Below are positions 1 to 13,269 of a DNA stretch of 64,000 nucleotides, one piece after another. How positions within the stretch are numbered: the stretch's first letter is position 1; every line of letters starts with the position of its first letter. The DNA is from Moringa oleifera (taxonomy: Eukaryota; Streptophyta; Magnoliopsida; Brassicales; Moringaceae). Both the position numbers and the translations under genes were made by a program. The stretch covers positions 3,720,001 to 3,784,000 of the forward strand of contig JAJFZO010000566.1 in assembly GCA_021397835.1 (NCBI GenBank), in the 5' to 3' direction. The notes below the pieces were generated by a model. It had not been told where the DNA came from and did no database searches. It saw only the letters and a list, made by a program, of their open reading frames with translations.

Positions 1-349
1 ACAATTTCATAATTCATGATTTGAAGATTGAAAAGCGTAAAAGATTTTATAGAGTTGTTTGCCTATTTAGCGGAAATGAACCTGTCTAGGTGGCCACCTA
101 ACTTGGCCATGTAGAACATTCCTTAACTAGCCTAGAAAGAGGTAATTTGTCCATGTAGGAAGCATTGATGCTATTGAATAATGAACTATACAACAAAGTA
201 CAACAAAATGCAAAAATTCTGTTTCTCTATTCTTGTTTTGCTAAATTACTTTATATAATCTCCATCTTGATCTAGAAATGATCCAAGTAAAATCTAATCT
301 GCTTTAAAACCTTTCTTCATCACATACCTACACCTAAAATCTTAAAAAA

Positions 350-3300
350 CTTGAGTAACTTAGCATGAGGGATAGTTTTTATCGCAATATATGTTGGATT
401 CTCATCAGTTCTTACCTTTCTTGGCTTGTCACATCCTTGCTCTACCTTTTCCTTGTATATAGTGATACTTAACATCCAAATACTTGGTGTATTCAAGATA
501 GAATAAGTTCTTACAAAGGTCCACTGTTGATTAGTTGTCTAAAAACACATCAAATCCTAGTCATTGAGGTGTAATTCCATCAGAAAACCAAGTAGGCAAA
601 TACCTTCTTTGAATCCCCTATCACTACAACATACTCAACCTTTATTTTGGATAAGGCCATAATATGTTAAAGCTGAGCCTTCGATCTAGTACAACATCCT
701 TTAAACAAAAAGATAAAGGCTAAAAATGATCTTTTTTTGTCCCTAATTCTAGTAAAGAGTTTACACACCTAATTACACCTTATTGGACTAATCAATTTTT
801 TTAGTAGACTAGGCCATAAGCCTTTATCCCCACTTTATGGCTTGCCAATGATCCTTCCCAAGATTGATCATGTGTTAGCTAAGCAAGCTGATTGCATGAG
901 ATAAATCAAGCCTACTATACATCATGGCATAAATGATGGATCTTACTACTTATTTTTTACTTCTTTTCTCCTCAATTATGGTAATGTGATGCAGAAAGGT
1001 TAAAGTGACTTCTTAAGGCAACAAAACTAGCTTGGTTAATGCATGAAGAACCTTTCAATAATCTTTTAAAGATGATTTTCTTAAGATAACTTCAATCATT
1101 TCTTGCTTATTTTTTCTTTGTACATACATTCCAAGGATCTTTTTTATAGGACCAACATCTTTTATATCAAATTTCCTTTTAAGCATCCTTTTGATTGAAT
1201 TTTTTTATAGCAAGTTATTGCTATTGATGAGAATATCATCAATATAAGTAGTATCATTATAGATTCTTTGTAACTTACATTTTTATAGTATAGGTATGCA
1301 TTATATGAGCCTATTATGAAACCTTTATTAAGAATGAAAGAGCCAAAATCATCTATACCATTACCTTAAAGATTCTTTTAGATCATATAAGGGATCTCTT
1401 CAATAAACTTTTAAGCTGATTCATAAAGATTGTTTCATTAAGCTCTCTATGAAGGAATTTTGTTTTTAGATCCATTTACTCTAGTTCTTAATCTTCAATG
1501 GTTACTTGGCAAGGATTACCTTAATATTTTTATACTTGATTACAAGAAAGAAAATTTTAAGGTAGTTAGTATAATATCTTCAACTTGGTTGACTCCTTTA
1601 GTAACCAACCTAGCTTTGAACCTCTAAAGAGCATTGATTCAATTAGCTTCCTTCAACTTATAGACCCATTTGCAATATGCAATCTTTTGATTCTTTAGCC
1701 TGCTCACAACTTCCTAATGTTAGCATTTAAACAAGCCAATTTATCTTGCATAGCTTAAAGCCAAATGACTTACATCTTATCTAGACAGAACTTCTTTGTA
1801 GCTTCTTGGTTCTAAATTTTCCATACTATATTAAATGCATAAGCAAAAAGCTTATCCTCAACTAGACTAGAGTTGATTCCTCACATTGAAACCTTTTAGG
1901 AGGCTTTATGCTTATTGATAACTCTTTAATTGCTTAAAATCATCAGTAAAGGTTTGATCTTGTTCTTTAATGTATGAGTGATACTATTGATGTTATAAAC
2001 CTAGAGATTGATATTAGTTCTGGGATGAGCTCGTTGCATTTTAAGCTTATTTAGCTTCACCTCCATTAGAGGTTGATCATTTTTCTGTACTTTCATTTTC
2101 AATAGAGGCTCCATTGAATTGCATTAAGAGCAAAGATGTTTCATCAAAGACAACATCTTCATTGAAGATTGTTTTATAAGATGATCTTTGCTTAGTACGT
2201 ATCCTCTAGCTCTTAACTCCTTTAGGGTAGCTTAGAAAATCTCTTTTGGTTTCTCTAGAAACCAACTTACCTTCTTTTTTATATGCATAGACTACATATC
2301 CAAATACTTTCAAATGGCTGAGGTTAAGTGGTTTCTCAATCCCTTTTTCCTCTAGTTTCTTAAGCTCAATTTCCCGTGAAAGGCACCTATTTAAAAGGTA
2401 TGTAATAATGGTGACTACTTTACTTTAAAGCCTTGATTAAGGCATGTTAATAAGCAAGGCACATTTCACTATTTCCATAACGGTTTTTTTCTCACCCTTT
2501 CAGTAACTCCATTTTATTGAAGGGTTTTTTAAACTATTATATGCCCTAGGATCTCTTATTTGTTGTAGCAACTATCGAAGGTGGAGTTACAAAACTCCAA
2601 CCCATTATCAATCCTACTTGTTTAGTTTTCTATCAAACTTCTCCACTCTTTAAACCTTTTAATGTAGTCATCTTTTAACTTCTTGCCTTGATTCCCCAAG
2701 ATTTGAAAGCCCCTTTCATTATTATGGCCAAGCTTTCTAAGACATAAGTGATTTGCTGCTTACTCACTTGCAGTACAACTATTGCAACATCAATTATAGC
2801 TTTTCCTTAGAGAATATAACAACCATTCAACTTTAAGCCTTTAAGGATCACTAAAGCTCCTTCATCACTTTTAAGGCCTTTTTTTCATTTTTGAGAAAGT
2901 ATATTTTATTGTCTGAGGACCCTAGTGAAATCAAGTTTCTTCTTAGTTGAGGCATATGCCTCAATTTTTTCAACACTTCAATGATTTCATCTTGAAGTTG
3001 GAAAGCAATAGAATCTATTATTCTCTTGACTTTACATGAATAATCATTTCCTATGATCGCCATGACACTACTGGTTTCAGTAATGATCTTGGAACCACTC
3101 CATCTTTAGACACATATGAAATATGTAAACTAAGTGTCTGATCCACTCTTCTACATTTGTAGACTTAATGATTAGTAAGACAACCACTTCTTCAAAGGAG
3201 TTAATGGTCACTACGCCATTTCTATCTTTAGCTTGTTAATCCCACCACTTCTTCTTTAATTTCCTTTAAAATCTCATAATGTGGCTAGTTTGCTACAAAA

Positions 3301-4000
3301 GTAGCATTTTTTGGCAATTTTTATTAATTTGGACCTTGCATATCTACCTTGTAGAGCTTTTATGCTTTCATTTACTAGCATCTCTTACAAGCTTCTTCCT
3401 CTAATCTTTCATGCATTACAAAGTCCTTTTCCTTGATTTTCTTTTTTAGCTTCCATTTTATTCTTAAACTCTTCGGACTTTTGTGCATTTTAAACTTCAT
3501 CCATTGATAGAGAATCCCTTATTATAAACTTTACTAGGCTTTTTGTAATTCTCTAGCAATGAGCTCAAGAGTAGCAAAGCTTGGTTTTCTTCTTCAATCT
3601 AGATTTCAAGATTCTTCAAGTCCAATATGATTTTGGTGGAATCTTAAATGTTTTCCTCCACTAATTATTGGCTTACACCTTGAAATTATAAAGATAGACC
3701 TTTAAGCACTATGTATTCACCAAGGATTTCATCATGTACAGTTGTTCTAATTTTAGACAAGTCCTAGCAATTGATGTCTCTTTGGTCACTTTATAAAGGA
3801 CTTAATCTCCCAAGCTTAAAACCAGTGTATTTTAAGCCTTTTCTAGAATTTTTTTCTCTTTAGGCATCACAATAGAAAGATTTACCTCACTACCAAGAGT
3901 CTCTAAAAATCTTAGATATACTAGTAACACTGTCATTTTAAGCCTCCACATTTCTTGCTAGTTGTTGCAACATGAGCGCAACATAGAGAAACAAGCTACC
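350..4000 (-). mobile_element. Decayed Ty1/copia retrotransposon (copia-1)
   Basis: Minus-strand translation in shifting frames gives copia polyprotein pieces in the expected 5'-to-3' order at descending coordinates. These are gag-like DNA (about 3.3-4.0 kb), the pre-integrase segment (2,851-3,063), the integrase C-terminal part near 2.3 kb (a KVFGYVVYAYKKEGKL-like stretch), reverse transcriptase with the YIDDILINSN form of the YxDD motif near 1.2 kb followed by FDIKDVGPIKKILGM, and RNase H near 0.6 kb (ALSKIKVEYV, compare the family's ALSTTEAEYV). Stops and frameshifts are frequent, so nothing is expressed as an intact polyprotein. I could not define LTRs or target duplications, so both ends are approximate. 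The domain order Gag-PR-IN-RT-RNaseH is what distinguishes Ty1/copia from Ty3/gypsy. Confidence 0.8.
2851..3063 (-). pseudogene. Copia pre-integrase fragment
   Basis: A 70-codon open stretch contains KLRHMPQLRRNLISLG, the hallmark of the GAG-pre-integrase domain that sits between protease and integrase in plant copia polyproteins. It begins GNDYSCKVKRI, matching the usual GN.....V.GIG lead-in. It is a surviving open segment of the decayed copia-1 element, not a separate gene. Confidence 0.8.
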
Positions 4001-6240
4001 ACAAAATCATTTAATTTATTTATTTTAGTTTAATTGAAATCTATAATGAAGGAAGTTGCCATCAACCCTTCTGATGTATAATTAGTCACCCAGTAGCATC
4101 AACAATATTTTAGTAAATGCAAAATTATACTTAAAGTTACTAAAATAAATAACTTTGGTCTATAATGATTAAAGTTGGGTTCAAGAGTCAGTTGTGTGTG
4201 GAAAGTTGATAACATCTTAAAACTTATGTTCTAAGAATGACTACAAACCTAATTATGTATTATTCTAAATCACTATTTATGGATTGGCTTCATTTTTTGT
4301 AATGTTTGCAATTTTTTTATCAGTTATGATAAAAATTAAATAAACTCTTCCTTCATATGAAACTGAGATAAAGTCATCACCATGCTAAATATGATATTTC
4401 ATTAATGGATTCAATTCTTTTAGTATAATTTTGTTTAGTTGTTTCATATTTTCTACAAGATAAGAAGCATAAGAGATGTAAGTAATAATAATAATGAATT
4501 TAAACAAAAAAAAATTACATGTGCAAGCAACTAAAATAGTATTACAATAATTATGCACATGATCTAGAATTATATAGAAGTTTTTCCATAAGAATAAATG
4601 ATAATCATAAAACTAAATTAATTCTATGGCTCTAAAGTTTCAAGTATTTGAAATGAAATAACCCATTATAATTTTAGCAAACCCAGTTGTTTGAGCCTAT
4701 TTCTTATGAGTTTTACTAGTTAGTTTTCCTTAGGCCTAACCAATAAAGTAGGTTGGGTTCTAAACCAAGCACATTGGAATTTTTTTTCTTTTAAATGATT
4801 AAGCTTACAAATATGTGACCATTCCCTCTTTTAGGTCTGACCACTAAAATTGGTTTGGTTTAAAACCAAGTCCGCTTTTTGCTTTTTACTTCATTTTTAA
4901 CTCAACTTTTCTTAGGCTCAAACCAAGTCCATTATTTGTAAAAATTCTATTCTTATACCATATTATTTTTAAATCCAAGCCTAATAGGTTTCATTTAAAG
5001 AAAGCTCACTAGGTTTTCTTTTTCATTTTAGAAAAAGGACTATAATATACATATCAACTTTTTATTCTAAATTAACTTAATGCTTGTTGGGTTCAATTCT
5101 AAAAGAACCCAATATTCTAAACGTAGTACTTATTGATATAACGGAAACCCCTTACTCTAAACTAAATACTTGATGAGCTCAATTCATATGGAAACTTAAG
5201 CTAAATTTTAGATTTATTTTGGCAAGTTTGTAACTAAGTCTAGTGTCTATTTCTTACTTCAATCTAACATTTGCTCAAACCTCTAAAATTTTAGGCTCAT
5301 ATCTTCTAAGCCCATAATGCACAGTTTAATCTTCTTAGGTCACTTATCAAATGACTTATATTAGGTTTAACCTTGGACCAAGCCCAATCATTTTTAGGTC
5401 AAGCCCAATCCTTCTTTCTTTTTTTCCTATTTACTCTTATTTTTAGCCTCTCCTTTTACACGCAAGAAACCTCATGCTCTCTCTCTCTCTTTCTCTCTTT
5501 CTCTCTCTATTACTCTTTCTCTCATATGTTTGAAGTAACATAAAAATATAAAAAGAAATCCACATTTTACCTTTCATTGAGAATACTTCATTTTTCATTT
5601 CCTTCTTTTTGCTAATCCTTCTTCTTTTTTTTTTTTTTTCATTTTTCTCTATCTTTTACTTTTTTCACTCTTTTTTTTTTTTCACTTGATTTCCTTTTTC
5701 CCTCTTTCCTTCTTTCTATTCTTTTAATTTTTTTTTGTAACATTTCTTTTCTTCTTTTTTCTTCTTCCGTTTCTACTTCTTCTTCCTCTTTTTTTATACT
5801 ATTGTCTAGGCGTGTAGGGAGCAGTAGGTATAATGGCCACCACTAAAATAAGCGATGGCTTATTGCAAGAATAATTGAGCATTATTAACTGCCTAACCCC
5901 ATTAAGTCTACTACAGGGTTTACTTTATGTTTTTTCCTTCATATTTTCTCCATTTGTTATAATTTAATGTTCATGGAAAAGATGATATTTATATGTATGC
6001 ACCTTTATATATCTTTTAATATGAAAAAAAACATGCAAAAGTGTGGATAACATCTTAAGGATGTGCAGAAGGACTTCAAACACTAATTTTCCAAATAAAT
6101 GATCGGACTTGATGAAAGTATTATCTAAGATAAGTCTGATGCAAAAAAAGTGTAAATCTTTAACAAATGTGATATAACTTGATTATGTTACAATCAATTG
6201 ACTAAAATAGATCTGTTTAACTTAAAATGGAATATAAATC
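4000..6240. other. Noncoding, LTR-like repeat-rich DNA
   Basis: No coding potential is recognisable. Between about 4,670 and 5,420 the motif AAACCAAGCCCA and its variants (AAACCAAGTCC, GGACCAAGCCCA, AATCCAAGCCTA) recur about six times, as in plant LTRs. From 5,470 to 5,520 there is an impure CT microsatellite, and 5,580-5,800 is T/C-rich with several runs of 9-14 T. Confidence 0.45.
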
Positions 6241-6465
6241 TGAAGATATGGGACCTAGCTCGACTAGGCTAAGTCTTATTAGATCGGCATACTTAACGTG
6301 AAATGAAAATATAATTATGCTGACATGCGATCTAGCTTGGCTAGGATATGACTTATTAAATAAGCTTGCTTAATATCGATGGAAATATAAATAGCCAGAC
6401 ATCCTACCTAGCTTAACTAGGCTTCAAAATAAATAAGCTTGCTTAATATGTAATGAATGTGAGCC
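6240..6465. repeat. Three-copy tandem repeat of about 77 bp
   Basis: The core ACCTAGCTCGACTAGG recurs in diverged form near 6,253, 6,330 and 6,406. Each copy is followed by a block ending in a variant of AAGCTTGCTTAATAT. Spacing is 76-77 bp. The cores are imperfect dyads (CTAG-rich). No coding content. Confidence 0.75.
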
Positions 6466-6689
6466 CTTTAGTGCCATTAAATGGTAAATTACGTGATTTT
6501 GATTATGACAAATAAATTACGTTTAACCAAACATGTTTGCTAAGTGTGTAGTACTTAAGTAGAAAATTCATGAGCAAGGAGGTAGGGACTACAAGCATGT
6601 GATTCAAGTAAAGAGAGAAAAGGCTAAGTCGTCAATAAGATTAGTCTTTTCTTTTTTATATGCAATGCTTTGGATTGTTCAATTAGATG

Positions 6690-6875
6690 AGTGATCACGC
6701 ATATACCTTATGCGTCTTATTTCAAATAAGGTTTAAACTTAGAATTCGTGTTTTTGATATGAGATGTAAAAAAAAACTTTGTAATGGTTTTTAAATTGAC
6801 CTTAACTTTGCCAAAAAAATCTTTGATATAAATGAATTTAGGGTCACAGGAAATATGATAGTATAAAAATGTCAT
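6690..6875 (+). repeat. Diverged direct repeat, copy A
   Basis: About 185 bp here resembles 10,440-10,625 in the same orientation. Shared landmarks are TATGCGTCTT, AACTTAGAATTC, AATGAAT with TAGGGTCA, and a terminal TATA-like AGTATAAAA. The copies differ by many substitutions and small indels. They could be LTR fragments of one old element or two insertions of one family. DNA on either side does not match. Confidence 0.65.
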
Positions 6876-9640
6876 GATGAAGACCAATAATGGATTAGGT
6901 ACTCCCTGCCCCCCCCTCCCCTGGCTGATGTGAGGAAATAATTTTTTTTCTTTTTGGTTTTGATTTAATTACAAAACAATGAATCTTGAAATTCATTTTA
7001 GCCGACTATTTAATGAGAATCAAGAAAACAGAAGTTGTCATCAATACTTTTTTTATGTTGTGGTCGATCACCAAAATTACTTTATTTTTTTCACCAAGTT
7101 CCTTTTTCTTTGTAGAAAGAAACCATAGAAAGGTAAAAGAAAAGGTTTATGGCACTGGTCAAACTTTATCAAGAAATTTAGGTCTATAAGTTAGTTATGT
7201 GTGAAAAAGGATTAGTACCCTTACAAATGTCTAAAATTGGTACCAGTTAAATGAAAATATATTTTGTTGCGTAATGTAAAAAGACTCAAGATTGATTTCC
7301 ATTCAAAGCAATAAATAACAATTATGAAGAAAACCTTTTAAAGAATGCATGAATGATGGAAACATTCAAATACAGCTATTGTCATATCTTGGTTTTCAAA
7401 ACAATTTTGTTTACAACTCAGAAAGTTAACTTCTGCCAAGCTTCTGAATCTTAAAAGAAATGCAAAGAAATAATCTTGTTTTCTTGAAATTGTCATAGAA
7501 CACTTAAAATGATGCATTTTAGGTAAGAATCAAGGAGAATTACTAAGACCAACTCGTATTTTCTCAAAACAACACGATTTTGTTTAGAATTTCATGCCAG
7601 GAAAGAGTCTAACACATATATCATTCTGAAATTCATTTTGTGTAAGAAAAAAGGACACATAATGCAGAAGTAATAAAGGAAAAAAGCTTATTAAAGTAAC
7701 TAAAAAAATAGCAAGGAAGCAAGAGAATATCACAGTAATATCAAGAAGGTATGGAGAGAATATCAAGAAAGCATTAAGATAATATTGAGAAATTATTAAA
7801 ATTCAAGATATCAAGTTGACTAAATCTATACACAATGAGGGCCTCATTAAGCGACTGAGTTAACTTGCTGGGTGCATACTTTGAAATGCCTTTAAGTATT
7901 TTCGATGAACGAAAAGCCTTCATAAACTCTAAATGCTCTCAAAAAGAACTATGAACCTTCTAAAAAAAGTTAGTCTCTCTCCTTTCAATCAAAAGGGGTA
8001 TTTATAGGTGTGATCTCCCTTAAAAGCCACCAATTATTTGAAAAGTGTAGGACAACTAACAAAAATGGTGTGCATCTACCATTGATCTAGGATGCATTGA
8101 TATGCAATCCTCTTATCTTATGCCCTGGCTCTAAGATCTACAATCTTCTATCCAGCTTTTACAAGTTGGTTTATCCATTTAAATCATTTTGTTATAGTTC
8201 AGTTTTTCTTAAGATCGAGATTGCCAAAGCTGGGATCCCTCTAGTTTAGGTCCCTCAGCAATGCTCATAACCACCACTAAACTAATTTGCCGAGACTAAC
8301 TTAGAATTGGCTAAGTGGGATTCAATTTGGCATAATTCAACATTGTCATGGTCAGTCCCAAATAAGTGGTCGGGCCTTAAATTTATAAGATTATATAGGT
8401 CAAGATCTTGGGTAGATTGAGAAAAAGGTAGGCTAGGGAAATCCATGCTTTCTTAGTGCCTAGCCAACTTTTTGCTAAGTCGTTTTGAAAAGTCTCCTCT
8501 TTGACACATTCAATAATTAGATGCTCACTCAAGATTTATCTTGTGACATAGGAATTTAGAAAGGTCACATTTATTTAAGAAGTTGTTATGTTTGGCATGT
8601 CACCCCTCGGTTTTTTTCAACGAATGACTGCTTCATTTAAAAAAAGTTTCTCAAAGTCTTCCTAACTGTTTTTCACCTTCTTACTTCTGATTTATGAAGC
8701 CTCCACCTTTGTCAACAAGCTAAAACTGTTTTCAAGTACTACTATGATGATCTTTAATGTTATGGGTCCTTCTTCCTGATCTAGTTTAACTCTTCAATTT
8801 TTGATATATTACATCAGGCATTAATTTTTTGATTTAGCGAAATCTCGCAATCTTCTTATAGTACAGTTTTCCTGATGTATGTCCATCCTCATCAATAAGA
8901 TCTCCAGCACTTCATGAAGGAGGTTGGGTCTGCAAATAAATTAGCCAAAAATATTATGAACAAACTTATATCTACGTTCCTGAAATTAAAAGATCAAAGA
9001 ATATTTTAAACAAGATTAAATCTACTTTAGCTAACACTAGAATTGAGCTAGCCCAGGTCCACACTGACATTGACATTAGAGTCGATCAAGTTAAACACGA
9101 ACTAAATTTGAATCATTTAAAAGAGCAAAAGAAAATTAATCGAGAAATACCTTATCTTAAGCTATGGGAGAGTTTTGAATGCCAAGTGCATACCGGGTCA
9201 AGATCAAAGAGTAGGCAACTTGCCTGTGTTAGCCTATTCAGAAGAGACTCAAAAGAAAGATCAAAGAGAAATTTTTTCAAAGTCAATCTAGAATGGGTGT
9301 AAGTGGCATCTGTAATTTAGACTTCATCGATACTTTTAAGGAGTTTGGATGTCATTAGAAGATACTGCTTAAGAGTCAGCTACTAAAGCTATAGAAGAAA
9401 AATTTCCAACCAATTCTAGCAAATGCCCTACTCCAACTCCTAAACCTAAAGTACCAAGCACCACTCCAAATGCTTTAAGTTGTAGTAGCTTGAAACCCTC
9501 CTCATGGACAAACCTAACTTATCCTATTGTTATTGTGAACTGAAAATTTTGGCTCTTTTGTTTTTCATTATCGCTTCTCGACCATAACTTCGAAATATCA
9601 AATGAAGAATTTGGCCAAGTGAATGTGACACTCAAGATAA
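6876..9640. other. No recognisable gene
   Basis: The stretch contains a C-rich run near 6,905, AT-rich DNA and short open frames without family features. Its position between the two diverged direct repeats suggests retroelement debris, but I see no diagnostic protein motif. Confidence 0.4.
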
Positions 9641-10430
9641 CACACACAGTAATCATTACTAATTCCAAAGTACCTAGCAATTATGATCATTCATAAAATC
9701 CAAATGAGGTTTTGATTTAACAAAACCAATAACTCACACTTGTTGAGTTCGTTGAATTAACTAAAACTAATAAAACACCAGATAGTACTGAAACTTAGGC
9801 TCGATGAATTAAAACTCGATGTTTCAAAACTTGATGAGTTAACCCACGATGAGAAAATATCGATGACCATATATCCCGATGTGTGCAAACTTTAAAGGAA
9901 ATACTCGATCTAAGCTCAATCTCGATCATAAAAGAGTCATGATGATTGTATTAAAGCTTTGATTTTGATGACAAGAGAATCCCGATAAAGGAAATCTGGA
10001 TGAGTCAAATGCAATAATTCAACCCTTTGAGTCAAATCTCGATGTTGTTGAACTAACTAAAAACCAATAAATTTTTAAATAATGTTAAGGCTTAACCTTA
10101 GTGAACTAAAAATTAATGAGTTAAAACTTAATAGATAAACTCTCGATGAGAGCAAATCTTGATGAATATATGTCTTCCTAAATTAAAATGAACTCTAACC
10201 TTGACGAAGAAAATCCTGATGTATCTAGCTAAATTACAAACCCCAATGTAGAGGATTCCTGATTTAAGCCAAGTCAAACTTGATCCCAATCATGAAAAAA
10301 TCTCGATTTGACATAAATTTGAAACGTAGTCGTAGTGACTAAAAACCTCGATGAGGAGAACTCTTGTTTGAAATCTAGATCTTGAACCCTTGATGAAGAT
10401 AAGCTTGAAAAACTCAAGTTTTTAGGAATA
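9640..10430. repeat. Dispersed CTCGATGA-type heptamer array
   Basis: The words CTCGATG, CCCGATG, CTTGATG and ATCGATG recur roughly every 15-60 bp through this stretch, for example many times between 9,795 and 9,960. They are often followed by AGTTAA or AACTAA. Spacing is irregular, so this is not a simple tandem repeat. No reading frame is maintained. It lies just upstream of the second diverged direct repeat and may be the 5' part of an LTR. Confidence 0.55.
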
Positions 10431-10439
10431 AGATTAAAT

Positions 10440-10625
10440 GTCAACACATATACACTTTATGCGTCTTTATTTCAAATTAAGCATGAACTTAGAATTCATT
10501 TTTTTTTATATAAGATGTTCAAAAATAACTTTATAATGGCTTTCAAATTGACTTCAACTTCGCAAAACATTTTTGACATAAAATGAATATAGGGTCAAGA
10601 AAATATTATAGTATAAAAGTGTGAA
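10440..10625 (+). repeat. Diverged direct repeat, copy B
   Basis: This is the partner of 6,690-6,875, ending in AGTATAAAAGTG, a good TATA-box match. Because a copia primer-binding site lies about 870 bp downstream, this copy plausibly marks the U3/R part of an LTR that ends near 11,490. Confidence 0.6.
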
Positions 10626-11491
10626 AAGATCCCGGTAGCATTATCGTCCATCAAGTGGCATAGTTGACCTAAAGATAGCATCATCAACAAAAGGGCCGCA
10701 CAACCTAGAAAATTTCTACCTAAAGTACAATATTGGTTCCTCTAATAGTAATACACGTTGATCAATTTGAAGTTTGAAATTTTGCATGTGCCAATTACCT
10801 AGAGTGAAATTACCGTTAATAATGCCAATTAAAGGTTTCAAAGGGCCAAAACATATGAGTAACAACCTATCTTTGTATATCTAAGTATAAATAACTTTTC
10901 ATAATTCGAAAATACAACTCTTAAGCACTCTCTGTAGTGTTGATCTAAACACAACTTTTGCTCTCTCATCTTCTCTTGCACATAAATCATTTATCTTTGA
11001 CCAAATAATTAGATAGTTGGTCTTCATTATAAAAATATACTAATAAGAGAGAGTTCATCTTTCTTTATATTATTTTTTCTTGAAATCTTATTGAGAGATT
11101 GATGCAATGTGAGAGAATTCACCTTGTTAGAAAAAATCTTAATGAGAAGCACTAAGTGTTTCAATCTTTGTGAGAGAAATTAGGTTTAAAGTAAGAGAAC
11201 TCACCTTGTGTAAAAATTTTGATACGGGATAACCAAGTGTATATTCAATTGAATGAATAATGAAAAATTTTCAAATAGGTTGCTTGAAGGCCTAGCATAA
11301 ATGGAATAACCAGATCACATAAAAATTTTCATGTTTGAATCCCTTTCCTTACTCAATTTTAATTGTTGCATTGTATATATTATTTATATATTTATTATTT
11401 TCAGAAAAAGCATTTAGATTTTCTAATCTTACTAACTAAACAAGAAAATTTAACCTATTTACCCCCTATTGGGTTGCCATAATAGGGCTAA

Positions 11492-11507
11492 CAAGTGATA
11501 TCAGAGT
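11492..11507 (+). other. Degenerate copia primer-binding site
   Basis: AGTGATATCAGAGTA resembles the TGGTATCAGAGC consensus, which is complementary to the 3' end of initiator Met-tRNA and primes many plant copia elements. It follows a CTAACA that could be an LTR terminus and precedes the gag region at the expected distance. Confidence 0.6.
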
Positions 11508-11549
11508 AAGGTGCCCTTAAAATTTAAACTTAATTATTTTTAGAGCTTA

Positions 11550-13260
11550 CAATATGGAAAAAATGGATTAAAAAATATAGACAGATTTTCCACTACTAAG
11601 CCCTCATTTTTTATGAAGAGATTATAACTATTAGAAATGTAAGATGAAGATGTACCTTAAATCAATTGATTTTGATCTTTGGTAGGCCATAGAAAAAGGA
11701 CTTTATGTCCTCACAAAAATTGTAAGTGATAGAGAAATAGTTACGGATAAGAGTGATTATAATGAGAATAATAAAAAGAAAGATGTTATTAATGTTAAAG
11801 TAATTAACATCATTTATTCCTCCTCAAATAAGGAAGAGATTGATGGAGTTTGTGCACACGAAATTACACACATGACATTCGACACGCTCTTGAGATCACA
11901 TATGAAGGAACTAACCAAGTGAAAGAATTAAAAATTAGCATGCTAGTTCATAGCTATGAAAATTTTAAAATTAACATGAAAATGAGTATTAGTGATATGT
12001 TCAGTAGGTTCAAGAACATTATTAATGCTTTAAAGAATCATGGATGCACTTAATCTGAATGTCAAAATGGTAAGAAAGGTTGCCCAAAGTGATAGGGACT
12101 AATAAAGCCAAGTATCTCAATAAGCTTTCACTCAAAAACTCATAGGGTCTTTTATGACTCATAAGATTATAATGAAAGGTAAAGAGGGAGAAAATGTGAA
12201 GAAAAAGAGGACAATTGCTCTCAATCCCATAATAATTGATGATACAGTGATGAGGAGAGCCAAGGAAATGAAGATGCTACTTTTAGTATAAAGAAGTTCG
12301 AAAGATTCTTGAAAAATAAGAGGGACATTTAAGAGAGGAACAAAGAAGGAAGAAAAAAGGTTTACATATTGGAGTTTATGAGAGACTTGATTACTTGCTA
12401 TGGATGCAAGATCTTAGGCCACATTCTTGCTGAATTCCCTATGTGAAACAAAGCTAAATTCAATAAGAATGCACTAAAGGCCACTTAGGATGATAGTGAA
12501 GAAAACTCTTTCGGAAGTAAAGGAGAACAAGTGTTGACCAACATGTGTTCCATGCCACATGAAGATGAAAATGAAGTAATTGATCCTACACTTGAGCCTA
12601 ATATGCCTGATGAGGATTTTTCAAATGGTTTTGGAGATATGTATGAGTTGCTAGAAATACTATCTCATAAATTAGGATATTTAAAAATATATATATATAT
12701 GCTAATTTTAGGAGTGACTGTAATGAACTAAGGAAAAAGATATATTAGTATTAGAAGTTTAAAAAAAAGAAAAAAAATAGAACAGTAAACAAAGACATAC
12801 TTGAGGAAAATGTGAGGTCAGAGAAAAAAGTAGTCAATTACAAACTACTTATAGAGAAAATCTCTAAACACCAAAAGACCTTAACCATGTTAAAGGAAAA
12901 TAAAAAATGTAGCTTTGATAAAAGTCATTCTAGCTATAGACCATTTAAATTTCAAAAATATTATAAAAGTTATCTTGTTAAAGCATCATGCCACAAGAAC
13001 AAAAAAACTAGATGCACATATATTAGTAAATTAGAACCCAATGCATCTCAATATAGACTAAAGCAAAATTTTAGGATAGTTTAAGTGCCTAAAAGTACAT
13101 CTGCTAACCCACCTCGACCCATTGAGAGATGGATGCCAAAAGAAAATTTTTAGTCTTAATTGTAAGAAAAGAGAAGAATCAAAGACTAGTTGTTTCTTGA
13201 TCATAGGTGCTCAAGGCACATGATTAGTGATGCATCCAAGGTTTCTTCACTCACACTAGA
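11550..13260 (+). pseudogene. Decayed copia gag and protease (copia-2)
   Basis: Plus-strand pieces resemble the UBN2-type gag of plant copia elements. They include YLKSIDFDLW near 11,660, then YEGTNQVKELKISML and MSISDMFSRFKNIINALK (11,850-12,053), a MPHEDENEV-like stretch (12,531-12,731) and a lysine-rich KISKHQKTL segment (12,812-13,084). Around 13,200 a protease-like CSRHMISDASKVSSL appears, in which the catalytic D-S-G of the family is replaced (DHR precedes CSRHM). Multiple stops break the frame, so this is non-functional. No integrase or reverse transcriptase follows; the element is truncated near 13.27 kb. Confidence 0.75.
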
Positions 13261-13269
13261 AGTAATAAG

